In this document: piece after piece, positions 27,593 through 36,291 of the stretch
Position numbering within the stretch: the stretch's first letter is position 1
Layout: each line of letters opens with the position of its first letter
Assembly (NCBI GenBank): GCA_919902775.1
Contig: CAKKRJ010000002.1
Coordinates: 251,322 to 315,321 of the forward strand
DNA length: 64,000 bases
Origin: Burkholderiaceae bacterium
GTDB taxonomy: Bacteria; Pseudomonadota; Gammaproteobacteria; Burkholderiales; Burkholderiaceae_C
Reading direction: 5' to 3'
Translations under genes and position numbers: made by a program
Notes under the pieces: model-generated
The model's input: only the letters and a program-made list of their open reading frames with translations
Told to the model about the DNA's origin: nothing
The model's database searches: none

Positions 27593-28488
27593 GGGGTCAC
27601 CTCGTGAAGGATGTGTTGCACTTGCAGTGCAATGGGCGCGGGCACGGGCAATGTGCCCTGCAGCACTTGCTGGATATAAGCCGCCGTGGCGCTGGCGTCG
27701 GTGCCGGGCAACTCGGGCATTTTGGCCAGCGACCCTTCCTGGGGGGGCTGCACGCGCAGCGTCTGCCCGTTTTTGAAAACGTCCATCGCCGGTGTGCGCC
27801 GTGCATCGGCCACGCACTCGCCCTCGGTGCCGCGCAGCAGCAGGGCGTGCTGGCCCGTCAGGGCCAAGGTGGCGGACATCGACTGCAGGTATTCGGGGTG
27901 GGTGTAACTGCTGACCACCAGGGCGGGGCCATCGCAAGGGTTCATCAGCTTGACCAGGCTGTGGCCCGGGTTGCGCAGACCGACCACGCGGCGCACAGCC
28001 AACAGGCGTTCCAGCCCGGTGTTCAGCACGCCGGTGGGCACAAACACCACGTCGCCAGCGCGCACGGACGGTGACAAGCTGGATGCGGTGATGCCTAAAA
28101 CGGCCAACACCGCCTGGCTGCTCACGCGTTTGTCTTCGGTGGCCGTGCCGTGCAAGACCACGGCCACCCCTTCTCTGGCCAGCAACAGGGCCAGCAGCGG
28201 TGTGAGTACAGGCAGTTTGCGGGCACCGTTGTAGCTGGGCAGCACGACAGCGGGTGCGCCGTTCAGCCGCACGGGGTTCAGCCGCGCGTGGGTGGCGTCC
28301 AGAAAACCGGCCATCTCTTCGGCGGTTTCGCCTTTGATGCGCATGGCAATGCAAAACGCGCCCAACTCGAGGTCGCTGACTTCCTGGTCCAGGATCTGGC
28401 CCATCAGGTCCGTGGCTTGCGCACGGCCAAGCGCCCGCGCGCCGTCTTTGCCGCGCCCGATGTCCTTGATGTAGTGGCCGATGCTCAT
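27589..28488 (-). CDS. ybiB: YbiB-like protein (anthranilate phosphoribosyltransferase fold, TrpD2)
   Basis: A protein of 299 residues related to anthranilate phosphoribosyltransferase: an N-terminal helical domain (SIGHYIKDIGRGKDGARALG, ELGAFCIAMRIKGETAEEM) and an alpha/beta domain (VVLPSYNGARKLPVLTPLLA, LRNPGHSLVKLMNPCDG). The TrpD PRPP-loop is altered. The E. coli homologue YbiB binds nucleic acids without trp function. It sits between nasA and cobA, coupled to cobA. Its role in nitrate assimilation, if any, is unknown. Confidence 0.82.
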   Translation of the reverse strand: MSIGHYIKDIGRGKDGARALGRAQATDLMGQILDQEVSDLELGAFCIAMRIKGETAEEMAGFLDATHARLNPVRLNGAPAVVLPSYNGARKLPVLTPLLALLLAREGVAVVLHGTATEDKRVSSQAVLAVLGITASSLSPSVRAGDVVFVPTGVLNTGLERLLAVRRVVGLRNPGHSLVKLMNPCDGPALVVSSYTHPEYLQSMSATLALTGQHALLLRGTEGECVADARRTPAMDVFKNGQTLRVQPPQEGSLAKMPELPGTDASATAAYIQQVLQGTLPVPAPIALQVQHILHEVTP

Positions 28489-28548
28489 GGGAATGATTGT
28501 GAAGGAATTCAGATAACTGTTCGTTATATGGGTATGCGCGGCCCGGGT

Positions 28549-31428
28549 TCAGACCGGCAGTGCCATGCGCCGGATGATCTGGCGCAATTCGGGCACGCAA
28601 GAGCCGCATTGGGTGCCGCAGCGCAGCTGGCTTTGCAGTCCGGCCAGGCGCTGGTCCTCGTCGCCGCTCTGGGTTGGCAGGCAGGCGGTGATGGCGTCTT
28701 CGCGCACGTTCAGGCAACTGCACACCTGGCGGCTGGCGGGGGCAGCCCCTTCGGGTGGCGCGTCGCAGGCCATCAGCCACTGGCGGGCCGACCAGTTCAG
28801 CGGCGAGGCCTCTTGCAACAAGGTTTTGAGCCAGCGGGCCGAGCGGCTGTCCCCGGCGGTCAAAAAACCTTCCAGGCGGCGCAAGCCTTTGGCATCCGGG
28901 GCACTCAGGCGCACCGAGCGGTGTTGCATGCGCACCGCATCCTGGTAGTGCAGGGTGTCCGCCTGGTTCAGGCCCAGGGCATGGGCCACGGCTTGCAGCC
29001 ATTGGGCGTCGGCCGGTGCGTGGCAGGCAGCACGCAGCAGCAAACCGGTGCGTGGGGCCTGATCGGCCAGCGCGGCCGACGGGTCGGTAAAAGGCACCAG
29101 GTGCGCAAAGTCAAATGGTGCCAGCAGCTTTTGCAGTTGCTGGTGCACCATCCAGACCGTTTCGCTGGGCAGCCAGGCCATGGCGCAGACCTGCCAGGCC
29201 GTGTCACGTGACAAATCTGCACGCGTGATTTGCACCGCCGCATGTTTGAGTTCGGGCTGTTTGGACGTGGGGCAGTAGCTGGAGGTGGTCAGCACGTTCA
29301 CGCCCAAACCCGCCTCGCTGTGCGGGTCCTGCGCATCTCGTCCACTGAGCACTTCAGGACCCCAGTGCATGGCGATGAAGGCCTGCATGGGCGCAAGCTG
29401 CGCGCTGGCCTGCACAGGCAGCACCAGCGCGCCGCGCTTGCTGCGCACCTGGACCAGTGCACCGTCTGGCCAGCCCAGACGCTGGGCGTCTTGGGGGTTG
29501 ACCTGCACGCAGGGCTCGGGGCTGTGGGCCCACAAGCGGCCAGCGGTGCCGGTGCGGGTCATGCCGTGCCACTGGTCGCGCAAGCGGCCGGTGGTGAGTG
29601 AAAACGGAAATTGCGACACGCGTTCTTCGGCCACCGGCTGCCAGGCCACGGCGGCAAAGCGGGCGCGGCCATCGGGGGTGGGGAACTGGCCGTCGGCATA
29701 CAGGCGCGCTTGCCCGGCGCTGGCCCCTTCGGGCAGGGGCCATTGGGCCGGGCCTGCGGTCTCCAGCCGGTGGTAGCTCAGACCCGTGATGTCCAGATCC
29801 CGGCCTCGGGTGCTTTCGCGGTGTTCGTTCCAGACCGATTCGGGCGTGGGGAAGTTGAGCAAGCGGGCGTCTTGTGGCCGGTCCAGCGCCACGGCCAGGC
29901 GGCGCCCCAGATCGGCGGCGATCGCCCAGTCGGCGCGCGCCTGGCCCGGTGCTGGCACGGCGGCGCGCACCCAGCTGATGCGGCGCTCGCTGTTGGTCAC
30001 CGTGCCTTCTTTTTCGCCCCAGGTGGTGGCCGGCAAGAGCAAGTCGGCGTAGGCGCAGGTGGCGGCGGTGGCAAAGGCTTCTTGCACCACCACGAACTCG
30101 GCGCGTTGCAAGGCGCGGCGCACGGTTTTCTGGTCGGGCATGGACTGCGCCGGGTTGGTGCAGGCGATCCACAGCGCTTTGACTTGGCCGTCGGCAGCGG
30201 CTTGGAACATCTCGACGGCCGTCAGGCCCGGCTTGGCGGGGACATCGGGCACGCCCCACAGTTGGGCCACTTCGGCACGGTGCTGCGGGTTGGCCAGGTC
30301 GCGGTGGGCCGACAGCAGGTTGGCCATGCCACCGACTTCGCGTCCGCCCATGGCGTTGGGCTGTCCGGTCAATGAGAGTGGGCCTGCGCCGGGTCGGCCG
30401 ATTTGTTGTGTGGCCAGGTGCAGGTTGATGAGTGCGGCGTTTTTGGCGGTGCCGTTGCGCGACTGGTTCAGGCCCTGGCAATACAGGCTGAGCGTGGCGC
30501 GGCGGTCTGCGAGAGGGCGTGACTGGTCTTCTGTTGCGCCATCGGGCACCCCCGCAAACCAGCGCGCAGCGGTGACCAGGTCACCCTCGGGGACACCGCA
30601 AATCTGCGCGACCTGCGCGGGCGTGTGGTCGGCCACCAGCGCTTGCAGGGCTTCAAAGCCCGAGGTGTGTTGCGCGATGTAGTCGGCCTGTGTCCAGCCC
30701 CGGGCCAGCATGATGTGCAGCAGGCCATGGAACAGCACCACGTCGGTGCCGGGCTGGATGGCCAGGTGCAGATCCGCCATCTCGGCGGTGTCGGTGCGGC
30801 GTGGATCGACCACGATGATTTTGAGGTTTTTGTTGGCGCGACGCGCGTCCTCGATGCGGCGAAACAAAATCGGGTGTGCAAAAGCCGTGTTGCTGCCTGC
30901 GATGAAAATGCAGTGCGCGTGCACGATGTCGTCGTAGCAAGCGGGCGGGGCATCGGCCCCCAGTGTCATCTTGTAGCCCGCCACCGCGCTGCTCATGCAC
31001 AAGCGCGAGTTGCTGTCGATGTTGTTGGTGCCCAGCAAGCCCTTGGCCAGCTTGTTGAAGACGTAATAGTCTTCCGTCAGCAGTTGACCCGAAATGTAAA
31101 AGCCCAAAGCATCGGCACCGTGGTCACGCACGATGGCGGCCAGTCGTCCACTGGCGAGGTGCATGGCACGGTCCCAGTCGAGCGCTTGCGGCGTCAGGCC
31201 GCGCTCTGGCCGCCACTGGGGTGTGAGCAAGCGGGTTTGCGCGGTGACCTGCGGCGCGGCGGTCAGGTGCAGCGACTGGCCCTTGGTGCACAACCTGCCC
31301 AAGTTGGCCGGATGCTCCGGGTCACCGTGCACGCCGGTGATTTGCGTGCCACGCGATTCAATGACCACGCCACAGCCCACACCGCAGTAGGGGCAGGTGG
31401 ATTTTGTTTCTTGGGCAATGGGCGTCAT
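28549..31428 (-). CDS. nasA: Assimilatory nitrate reductase, catalytic subunit (with C-terminal [2Fe-2S] domain)
   Basis: A protein of 959 residues of the molybdopterin oxidoreductase family. The N-terminal [4Fe-4S] cysteines are CPYCGVGCG (residues about 11-19) and the Cys of LGRLCTKGQS near 50. Family features include SSAVAGYKMTLGADAPPACY and NPAQSMPDQ, and the molydopterin-dinucleotide domain after residue 600 (TGRLRDQWHGMTRTGTAGRL). The last 70 residues add a BFD-like domain (CSCLNV ... CGTQCGSC). It reduces nitrate to nitrite in the cytoplasm; no Tat signal is present. The start at 31428 is MTPIAQETKS. It depends on Mo cofactor genes such as mog. Confidence 0.94.
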   Translation of the reverse strand: MTPIAQETKSTCPYCGVGCGVVIESRGTQITGVHGDPEHPANLGRLCTKGQSLHLTAAPQVTAQTRLLTPQWRPERGLTPQALDWDRAMHLASGRLAAIVRDHGADALGFYISGQLLTEDYYVFNKLAKGLLGTNNIDSNSRLCMSSAVAGYKMTLGADAPPACYDDIVHAHCIFIAGSNTAFAHPILFRRIEDARRANKNLKIIVVDPRRTDTAEMADLHLAIQPGTDVVLFHGLLHIMLARGWTQADYIAQHTSGFEALQALVADHTPAQVAQICGVPEGDLVTAARWFAGVPDGATEDQSRPLADRRATLSLYCQGLNQSRNGTAKNAALINLHLATQQIGRPGAGPLSLTGQPNAMGGREVGGMANLLSAHRDLANPQHRAEVAQLWGVPDVPAKPGLTAVEMFQAAADGQVKALWIACTNPAQSMPDQKTVRRALQRAEFVVVQEAFATAATCAYADLLLPATTWGEKEGTVTNSERRISWVRAAVPAPGQARADWAIAADLGRRLAVALDRPQDARLLNFPTPESVWNEHRESTRGRDLDITGLSYHRLETAGPAQWPLPEGASAGQARLYADGQFPTPDGRARFAAVAWQPVAEERVSQFPFSLTTGRLRDQWHGMTRTGTAGRLWAHSPEPCVQVNPQDAQRLGWPDGALVQVRSKRGALVLPVQASAQLAPMQAFIAMHWGPEVLSGRDAQDPHSEAGLGVNVLTTSSYCPTSKQPELKHAAVQITRADLSRDTAWQVCAMAWLPSETVWMVHQQLQKLLAPFDFAHLVPFTDPSAALADQAPRTGLLLRAACHAPADAQWLQAVAHALGLNQADTLHYQDAVRMQHRSVRLSAPDAKGLRRLEGFLTAGDSRSARWLKTLLQEASPLNWSARQWLMACDAPPEGAAPASRQVCSCLNVREDAITACLPTQSGDEDQRLAGLQSQLRCGTQCGSCVPELRQIIRRMALPV

Positions 31429-31470
31429 GGGCGTTGATTTTTTTGGGGGCGATATTTGGCGGTCGATTTT

Positions 31471-31564
31471 TGTAGGTCGGAGCTTCAGCTCCGACGTTGC
31501 AGGTTTTGCTGCGGCGCTGTGGTTTTTGCGGGCCCATGTCGGGGCTAAAGCCGCCGACCTACAG
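31471..31564. repeat. REP-like palindromic repeat, family A, copy 2 (between nirD and nasA)
   Basis: TGTAGGTCGGAGCTTCAGCT-CCGAC, then CGTTGCAGGTTTTGCT and more linker, then GTCGGGGCTAAAGCCGCCGA-CCTACA. The linker start CGTTGCAGGTT is shared with the copy at 44944. It lies inside the nitrate operon. Confidence 0.85.
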
Positions 31565-31586
31565 CCGCCGTCCAACAGCAACAGAC

Positions 31587-31976
31587 CTAATCCATGGCTG
31601 TGGTCTTGCGTGAAACGGGGCCCGCCATGGGTCTCGTCAGGTCTGTCGCGTGGCCCAGCAGTTCGTCGGCGTTCAAGAACACCACGCCAGCCACGACCTT
31701 GACTTCAAAGCGCGGTGTGCAGCCCTCGTCGGGCGCTTGCGCCTGGCCGTTGCACAGACCGATCGTCCAGTTGTGCAGCGGGCAAGCCACGCTGGTGCCA
31801 AACACGATGCCTTGCGACAGCGGGCCACCTTTGTGTGGGCAGCGGTCGAGCAGGGCGAACACCTCGTCGGCACCGTTGCGGAACACGGCCACATCCAGGC
31901 CGTGGTCACGCGCCACGCGGCGCGAGCCCAGCACCGGAATGTCTTCCACCCGGCAAATTTCTTTCCATGCGGTCAT
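31587..31976 (-). CDS. nirD: Nitrite reductase small subunit (Rieske-type NirD)
   Basis: A protein of 129 residues with a Rieske fold. A complete ligand set is present: C-P-H (about 46-48) in LLDRCPHKGGPLSQG and C-P-L-H in SVACPLHNWTIGL. Many enteric NirD proteins have lost these residues, so this one may hold a real [2Fe-2S] cluster. It partners NirB in NADH-dependent nitrite reduction to ammonium. Palindromic repeats lie on both sides, separating it from nirB (93 bases) and nasA (158 bases). Confidence 0.92.
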   Translation of the reverse strand: MTAWKEICRVEDIPVLGSRRVARDHGLDVAVFRNGADEVFALLDRCPHKGGPLSQGIVFGTSVACPLHNWTIGLCNGQAQAPDEGCTPRFEVKVVAGVVFLNADELLGHATDLTRPMAGPVSRKTTAMD

Positions 31977-31997
31977 TTTTAATCCTTGAATTCAGGG

Positions 31998-32066
31998 TTT
32001 TGTAGGAGGCTGCTCCTGCGGTCGATGCCCGCAAGCAGATTTGGCCGCAGGGGCGACCTCCTACAA
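31998..32066. repeat. Palindromic repeat between nirB and nirD (diverged family B-like)
   Basis: TTTTGTAGGAGGCTGCTCCT-GCGG ... GGCCGCAGGGGCGACCTCCT-ACAAA. Outer arms TTTGTAGGAGG / CCTCCTACAAA are inverted; the inner GCCGCAGGGGCG matches family B while the TGTAGG edge resembles family A. It looks like a hybrid or diverged member. Confidence 0.75.
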
Positions 32067-32069
32067 AGA

Positions 32070-34559
32070 TCAGGTGGTGCTGAGGGGCTCGAACTGGCGC
32101 GTGTCCACCTGGGCTTGCTGCAAGTCGAACCAGGGATCGGGCTCGCCGTCCAGCGCGGCTTGCAACTTGGCCCACAGGGCCTGGCGCAAAGGGGCGTCGT
32201 GCAAGATTTTCTTTTTCACATGGTCCAGGCCCACGCGGTGGATGTAGTGCACCGTGCGCTCCAGGTACCAGCCTTCTTCGCGGTACAGCTGCATGAAGGC
32301 GCCGGTGTACTCCAGCACTTCTTCGGCGGTTTTGAGCTTGGTGAAAAAGTGCGCCACTTCGGTCTTGATGCCGCCGTTGCCACCCACGTACATTTCCCAA
32401 CCGCTGTCGACGCCGATGATGCCCACGTCCTTGATGCCGGCTTCGGCGCAGTTGCGCGGGCAACCGCTCACCGCAAACTTGACCTTGTGCGGCGCGTACA
32501 TGCGCCACATGGCTTTTTCGAGGTCCTTGCCCATTTGCGTGCTGTCTTGCGTGCCCATGCGGCACCACTCGCTGCCCACGCAGGTTTTGACCGTGCGCAG
32601 GGCTTTGGCGTAGGCGTGGCCGCAGGGCATGCCGATGTCTTTCCAGACATCCACCAGATCTTCCTTTTTCACGCCCAGCAAGTCGATGCGCTGGCCGCCC
32701 GTGACCTTGACGGTGGGGATGTTGTACTTGTCCACCACGTCGGCGATGCGGCGCAGTTCGACGGCGGTGGTCTCGCCCGCCCACATGCGCGGGATCACGC
32801 TGTAGGTGCCGTCTTTTTGGATGTTGGCGTGGCTGCGCTCGTTGATGAAGCGGCTTTGCGGGTCGTCTTGCGCCTCTTTGGGCCAGGTGCTGATCAGGTA
32901 ATAGTTCACTGCTGGGCGGCAGCTGGCGCAGCCGTTGGGCGTGTGCCAGTCCATGAACTTGAAGACGCCACCCACGGTCAGCAGTTTTTGCGCACGGATG
33001 GTGTCGCGCACCGCCTGGTGGCCATGCTCGGTGCAGCCGCACATGGGCTTGAGCTTGGGCGTGGCCGAGTAGTCACCCCCTGCGGTGAACATCAAAATCT
33101 GTTCCACCAGGCCGGTGCACGAGCCGCAGCTGGCGCTGGCCTTGGTCTGCTTGCGCACTTCGTCCAGTGTGAACAGGCCTTTGTCCTTGATGGCTTTGCA
33201 GATCGCCCCCTTGGTCACGCCGTTGCAACCGCAGACCTCATCGGTGTCGGCCATGGCGGCGGCTTTGCTTTGGCCCTGGTGGCCCACGTCGCCGATATTC
33301 GATTCGCCAAACATCAGCTTGTCGCGGATGTCGGCCACGCTGCGGCCGTCGCGCAACAGTTTGAAGTACCAGCTGCCGTCTACCGTATCGCCATACAAGC
33401 AGGCCCCGACCAGTTGGTCGCCCTTGAGCACCAGCTTTTTGTAGATGCCGCCTGCGGGGTCGCTCATCACGATCTCTTCACAGTCCGCGTCCTCCGGGCG
33501 CCCCGATGCCTTGCCCATGAAATCGCCTGCACTGAACAAATCGATGCCCGTGACCTTGAGCTTGGTCGATGTTTGCGAGCCCAGGTAGCGGCCAATGCCG
33601 AACTCGGCCAGGTGGTTGGCCAGCACTTTGCCTTGTTCAAACAGCGGGGCCACCAGACCATAGGCCATGCCCCGGTGCGCCGCGCATTCGCCCACCGCCC
33701 AGATGCGCGGGTCGGTCACGGTTTGCAGGGTGTCGCTCACCACGATGCCACGGTTTACATGCAGGCCCATGCTTTCGGCCAGGGCGGTGTTGGGGCGGAT
33801 GCCCACGGCCATGACCACCAGATCGGCGGGCACCTGCGTGCCGTCCTTGAACCCGACCTGCGTCACCCGTCCGCTGTCGCCGCCCACCAGCGCGGCGGTC
33901 TGTGCCTTCATGCGGAACTGCATGCCGCGTGATTCCAGCGAGGCTTGCAGCATCTGCGCGGCCACCTTGTCGAGCTGGCGCTCCATCAGCCAATCGCCCA
34001 CATGCACCACGGTGACTTGCATGCCGCGCTTCATCAGGCCGTTGGCTGCTTCCAGACCCAGCAGGCCGCCTCCGATGACGACGGCATGTGGGTATTGCGC
34101 GGCCGCATCGATCATGGCCTGGGTGTCGGCGATGTCGCGGTAGGCCAGCACGCCTTGCAGGTCGTTGCCCGGCAGCGGCAAGATGAAAGGGTTGGAGCCG
34201 GTGGCGATCACCAGGCGGTCATACGGGGTTTGCAGGGTTTCGCCGGCCGAATTTTGCGCGGTGACCCAGCGCTTGACACGGTCCACGGCCGTGACTTTCC
34301 AACCCGCATGCAGCGTGATGCCGTGGTCCGTGTACCAAGCCCAGTCGTTGAGCACGATCTCATCGAGCGTCTGTTCACCCGCCAGCACGGGCGACAGCAG
34401 GATGCGGTTGTAGTTGGGGTGCGGCTCGGCACCGAACACGGTGATGTCGTACAGGTCGGGCGCGAGCTTGAGCAGCTCTTCGATGGCCCGCACGCCGGCC
34501 ATGCCGTTGCCGACCATGACCAGTTTCATTTTTTGACGGGGGGTGGTGCGCATGTCCAT
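32070..34559 (-). CDS. nirB: NADH-dependent nitrite reductase, large subunit
   Basis: A protein of 829 residues. In order: an FAD/NAD-binding oxidoreductase (VMVGNGMAGVRAIEELL at the start, VVIGGGLLGLEAANGLMKRG near 150), a BFD-like [2Fe-2S] domain (CGCNGVTKGAIC near 430, CGSC near 465), a second cluster region, then sulfite/nitrite reductase domains whose siroheme/[4Fe-4S] cysteines are TCVGSEWCRMG and SGCPRNCAEAG near 655-700. It reduces nitrite to ammonium in the cytoplasm with NirD. The start is ambiguous among 34559, 34553 and 34526; the first is used. It lies nine bases after nrtD. Confidence 0.95.
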   Translation of the reverse strand: MDMRTTPRQKMKLVMVGNGMAGVRAIEELLKLAPDLYDITVFGAEPHPNYNRILLSPVLAGEQTLDEIVLNDWAWYTDHGITLHAGWKVTAVDRVKRWVTAQNSAGETLQTPYDRLVIATGSNPFILPLPGNDLQGVLAYRDIADTQAMIDAAAQYPHAVVIGGGLLGLEAANGLMKRGMQVTVVHVGDWLMERQLDKVAAQMLQASLESRGMQFRMKAQTAALVGGDSGRVTQVGFKDGTQVPADLVVMAVGIRPNTALAESMGLHVNRGIVVSDTLQTVTDPRIWAVGECAAHRGMAYGLVAPLFEQGKVLANHLAEFGIGRYLGSQTSTKLKVTGIDLFSAGDFMGKASGRPEDADCEEIVMSDPAGGIYKKLVLKGDQLVGACLYGDTVDGSWYFKLLRDGRSVADIRDKLMFGESNIGDVGHQGQSKAAAMADTDEVCGCNGVTKGAICKAIKDKGLFTLDEVRKQTKASASCGSCTGLVEQILMFTAGGDYSATPKLKPMCGCTEHGHQAVRDTIRAQKLLTVGGVFKFMDWHTPNGCASCRPAVNYYLISTWPKEAQDDPQSRFINERSHANIQKDGTYSVIPRMWAGETTAVELRRIADVVDKYNIPTVKVTGGQRIDLLGVKKEDLVDVWKDIGMPCGHAYAKALRTVKTCVGSEWCRMGTQDSTQMGKDLEKAMWRMYAPHKVKFAVSGCPRNCAEAGIKDVGIIGVDSGWEMYVGGNGGIKTEVAHFFTKLKTAEEVLEYTGAFMQLYREEGWYLERTVHYIHRVGLDHVKKKILHDAPLRQALWAKLQAALDGEPDPWFDLQQAQVDTRQFEPLSTT

Positions 34560-34568
34560 GGTGTTCTT

Positions 34569-35375
34569 TCAGGCAGTCTTTTCCACATGCGCCTGGCGCG
34601 TGTAGAGGAAGTCGATCACCGCTTTGCGGTACCGCTGGTAGTCGGCGCTTTCGGCCAGTTCCACCCGCTGGCGGGGGCGGGGCAGGTCCACGCTCAGCAC
34701 CTCGCCGATCGTGGCGGCGGGGCCGTTGGTCATCATCACGATCTTGTCGGACAGCAGCACGGCTTCGTCCACGTCGTGCGTGACCATGACCACGGTGCTG
34801 TGGGTGCGGGCCACGATGTCGAGCAATTCGTCTTGCAGCTTGGCGCGGGTCAGCGCGTCCAGTGCGCCAAAGGGCTCGTCCATCAGCAAGACCTTGGGCT
34901 CCATGGCCAGGGCGCGGGCAATGCCCACGCGCTGTTTCATGCCGCCCGAGATTTCGCCGGGGCGCTTTTGCGCCGCATGGCTCAAACCCACCATGGCCAA
35001 TGCGGCGTCGGTGCGGGCCTTGAGCTGGGCCTTGGTTTCGGTTTTGCCAAAGACACGCTCGATGCCCAGGTGCACGTTGTCAAAACAGGTCAGCCAGGGC
35101 AGCAGCGAATGGTTCTGGAACACCACGGCACGCTCGGGTCCGGGGCCGGCAATTTCACGGTTGGCGCACAACAGCACGCCCGCGGTGGGCAAGGTCAGTC
35201 CGGCAATCAGGTTGAGCAAGGTGGACTTGCCACAGCCCGAGTGGCCGATCAGAGCCACGAATTCACCCTTGGCCATGTTCAGGTGGATGTCGCGCAGCGC
35301 GGGGAACAAGCCTTTGGTTGTTTTGAAGGTTTGCTCGACGTTCTGCAGCTGGATGTATTTGCTGTCGTGGTTCAT
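34569..35375 (-). CDS. nrtD: Nitrate ABC transporter, ATP-binding protein
   Basis: A protein of 268 residues of the NitT/TauT ATPase family: Walker [11 protein letters not shown]-loop [12 protein letters not shown], signature [16 protein letters not shown], Walker [14 protein letters not shown] and switch MVTHDVDEA. With NrtA and NrtB it imports nitrate (or nitrite). There is a single ATPase without the NrtC binding-protein tail known from cyanobacteria. Its start overlaps the nrtB stop as ATGA. The symbol is by analogy; nasD or nrtC are used elsewhere. Confidence 0.92.
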   Translation of the reverse strand: MNHDSKYIQLQNVEQTFKTTKGLFPALRDIHLNMAKGEFVALIGHSGCGKSTLLNLIAGLTLPTAGVLLCANREIAGPGPERAVVFQNHSLLPWLTCFDNVHLGIERVFGKTETKAQLKARTDAALAMVGLSHAAQKRPGEISGGMKQRVGIARALAMEPKVLLMDEPFGALDALTRAKLQDELLDIVARTHSTVVMVTHDVDEAVLLSDKIVMMTNGPAATIGEVLSVDLPRPRQRVELAESADYQRYRKAVIDFLYTRQAHVEKTA

Positions 35376-36280
35376 GATTTGACCTCCTCAAAGGTGAAGG
35401 CGGTGGCGATGCGAATCAGGGCGTATTCCAGAATCAAGCCGACCAAACCAATCACGAAGATCGCGATGATGATGTTCTTCACGTTCAGGTTGTTCCACTC
35501 GTCCCAGACCCAAAAGCCGATGCCTACACCGCCCGTGAGCATCTCGGCGGCCACGATCACCAGCCAGGCCGTGCCCACAGCCAGGCGCACACCCGTCAGC
35601 ATGTAGGGCAGCACCGCCGGAAACAAGATGGTGGTGGCGATCTTCCACTCGGACAGGTTGAGCACGCGGGCCACGTTCAGGTAGTCCTGCGGCACGCGTT
35701 GCACACCCACGGCGGTGTTGATGACCATGGGCCAGATGGAGCAGATGAAGATCGTCCAGATGGCGGCGGGGTTGGCCCCTTTGAAGACCAGCAAACCGAT
35801 GGGCAACCAGGCCAGGGGCGACACCGGGCGCAGCAGGCTGATGAGCGGGTTGCACATGCGCGAGAGGAAGGTGAAGCGGCCGATGACAAAACCGGCCGGA
35901 ATGCCCACCAGTGCCGCCAGGCCAAAGCCCACCGCCACGCGTTCCAGCGACATCAACACGTTCCAGCCCACGCCTTGGTCGTTGGGGCCTTTGCGGTAAA
36001 ACGGGTCGCTGAAAATCTCGATGGCTTGCACGCCCGTTTCATAGGGGCTGGGGATGCTGCCCTTGGTGGTGATGGACACCAGCGCCCACAAGCCGATCAA
36101 GAGGCCCAGACCCATGAGCGGTGGCAAGACCGCCATCCAGAAGGCGTGCCACTGGCGGGCACGCTGGTGTTCAGCGGCGCTGATGGCGGCTTTGCTCGAG
36201 GCGGGTGGGGTGGCCTTGGCGGGTGCTGACACCGGGACGGTTTGGGCCCCGGCAGGTGAATGGAAAACGGCGCTGACCAT
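35372..36280 (-). CDS. nrtB: Nitrate ABC transporter, permease
   Basis: A protein of 302 residues. A soluble, Ala/Pro-rich N-terminus (about 45 residues) leads into six hydrophobic segments and the permease EAA-like region ([20 protein letters not shown] then [20 protein letters not shown]). This fits the NrtB branch of NitT/TauT permeases. The start at 36280 (MVSAVFHSP) follows GGAGAG; the longer in-frame stretch overlaps nrtA and is not family-like. It lies 11 bases after nrtA. Confidence 0.92.
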   Translation of the reverse strand: MVSAVFHSPAGAQTVPVSAPAKATPPASSKAAISAAEHQRARQWHAFWMAVLPPLMGLGLLIGLWALVSITTKGSIPSPYETGVQAIEIFSDPFYRKGPNDQGVGWNVLMSLERVAVGFGLAALVGIPAGFVIGRFTFLSRMCNPLISLLRPVSPLAWLPIGLLVFKGANPAAIWTIFICSIWPMVINTAVGVQRVPQDYLNVARVLNLSEWKIATTILFPAVLPYMLTGVRLAVGTAWLVIVAAEMLTGGVGIGFWVWDEWNNLNVKNIIIAIFVIGLVGLILEYALIRIATAFTFEEVKS

Positions 36281-36291
36281 GGTGCTCTCCT

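Noticed and set aside
31986..33932. Long open frame on the plus strand opposite nirB
   Set aside because: Same reason: antisense of a conserved gene, with low-complexity composition and no recognisable motif.
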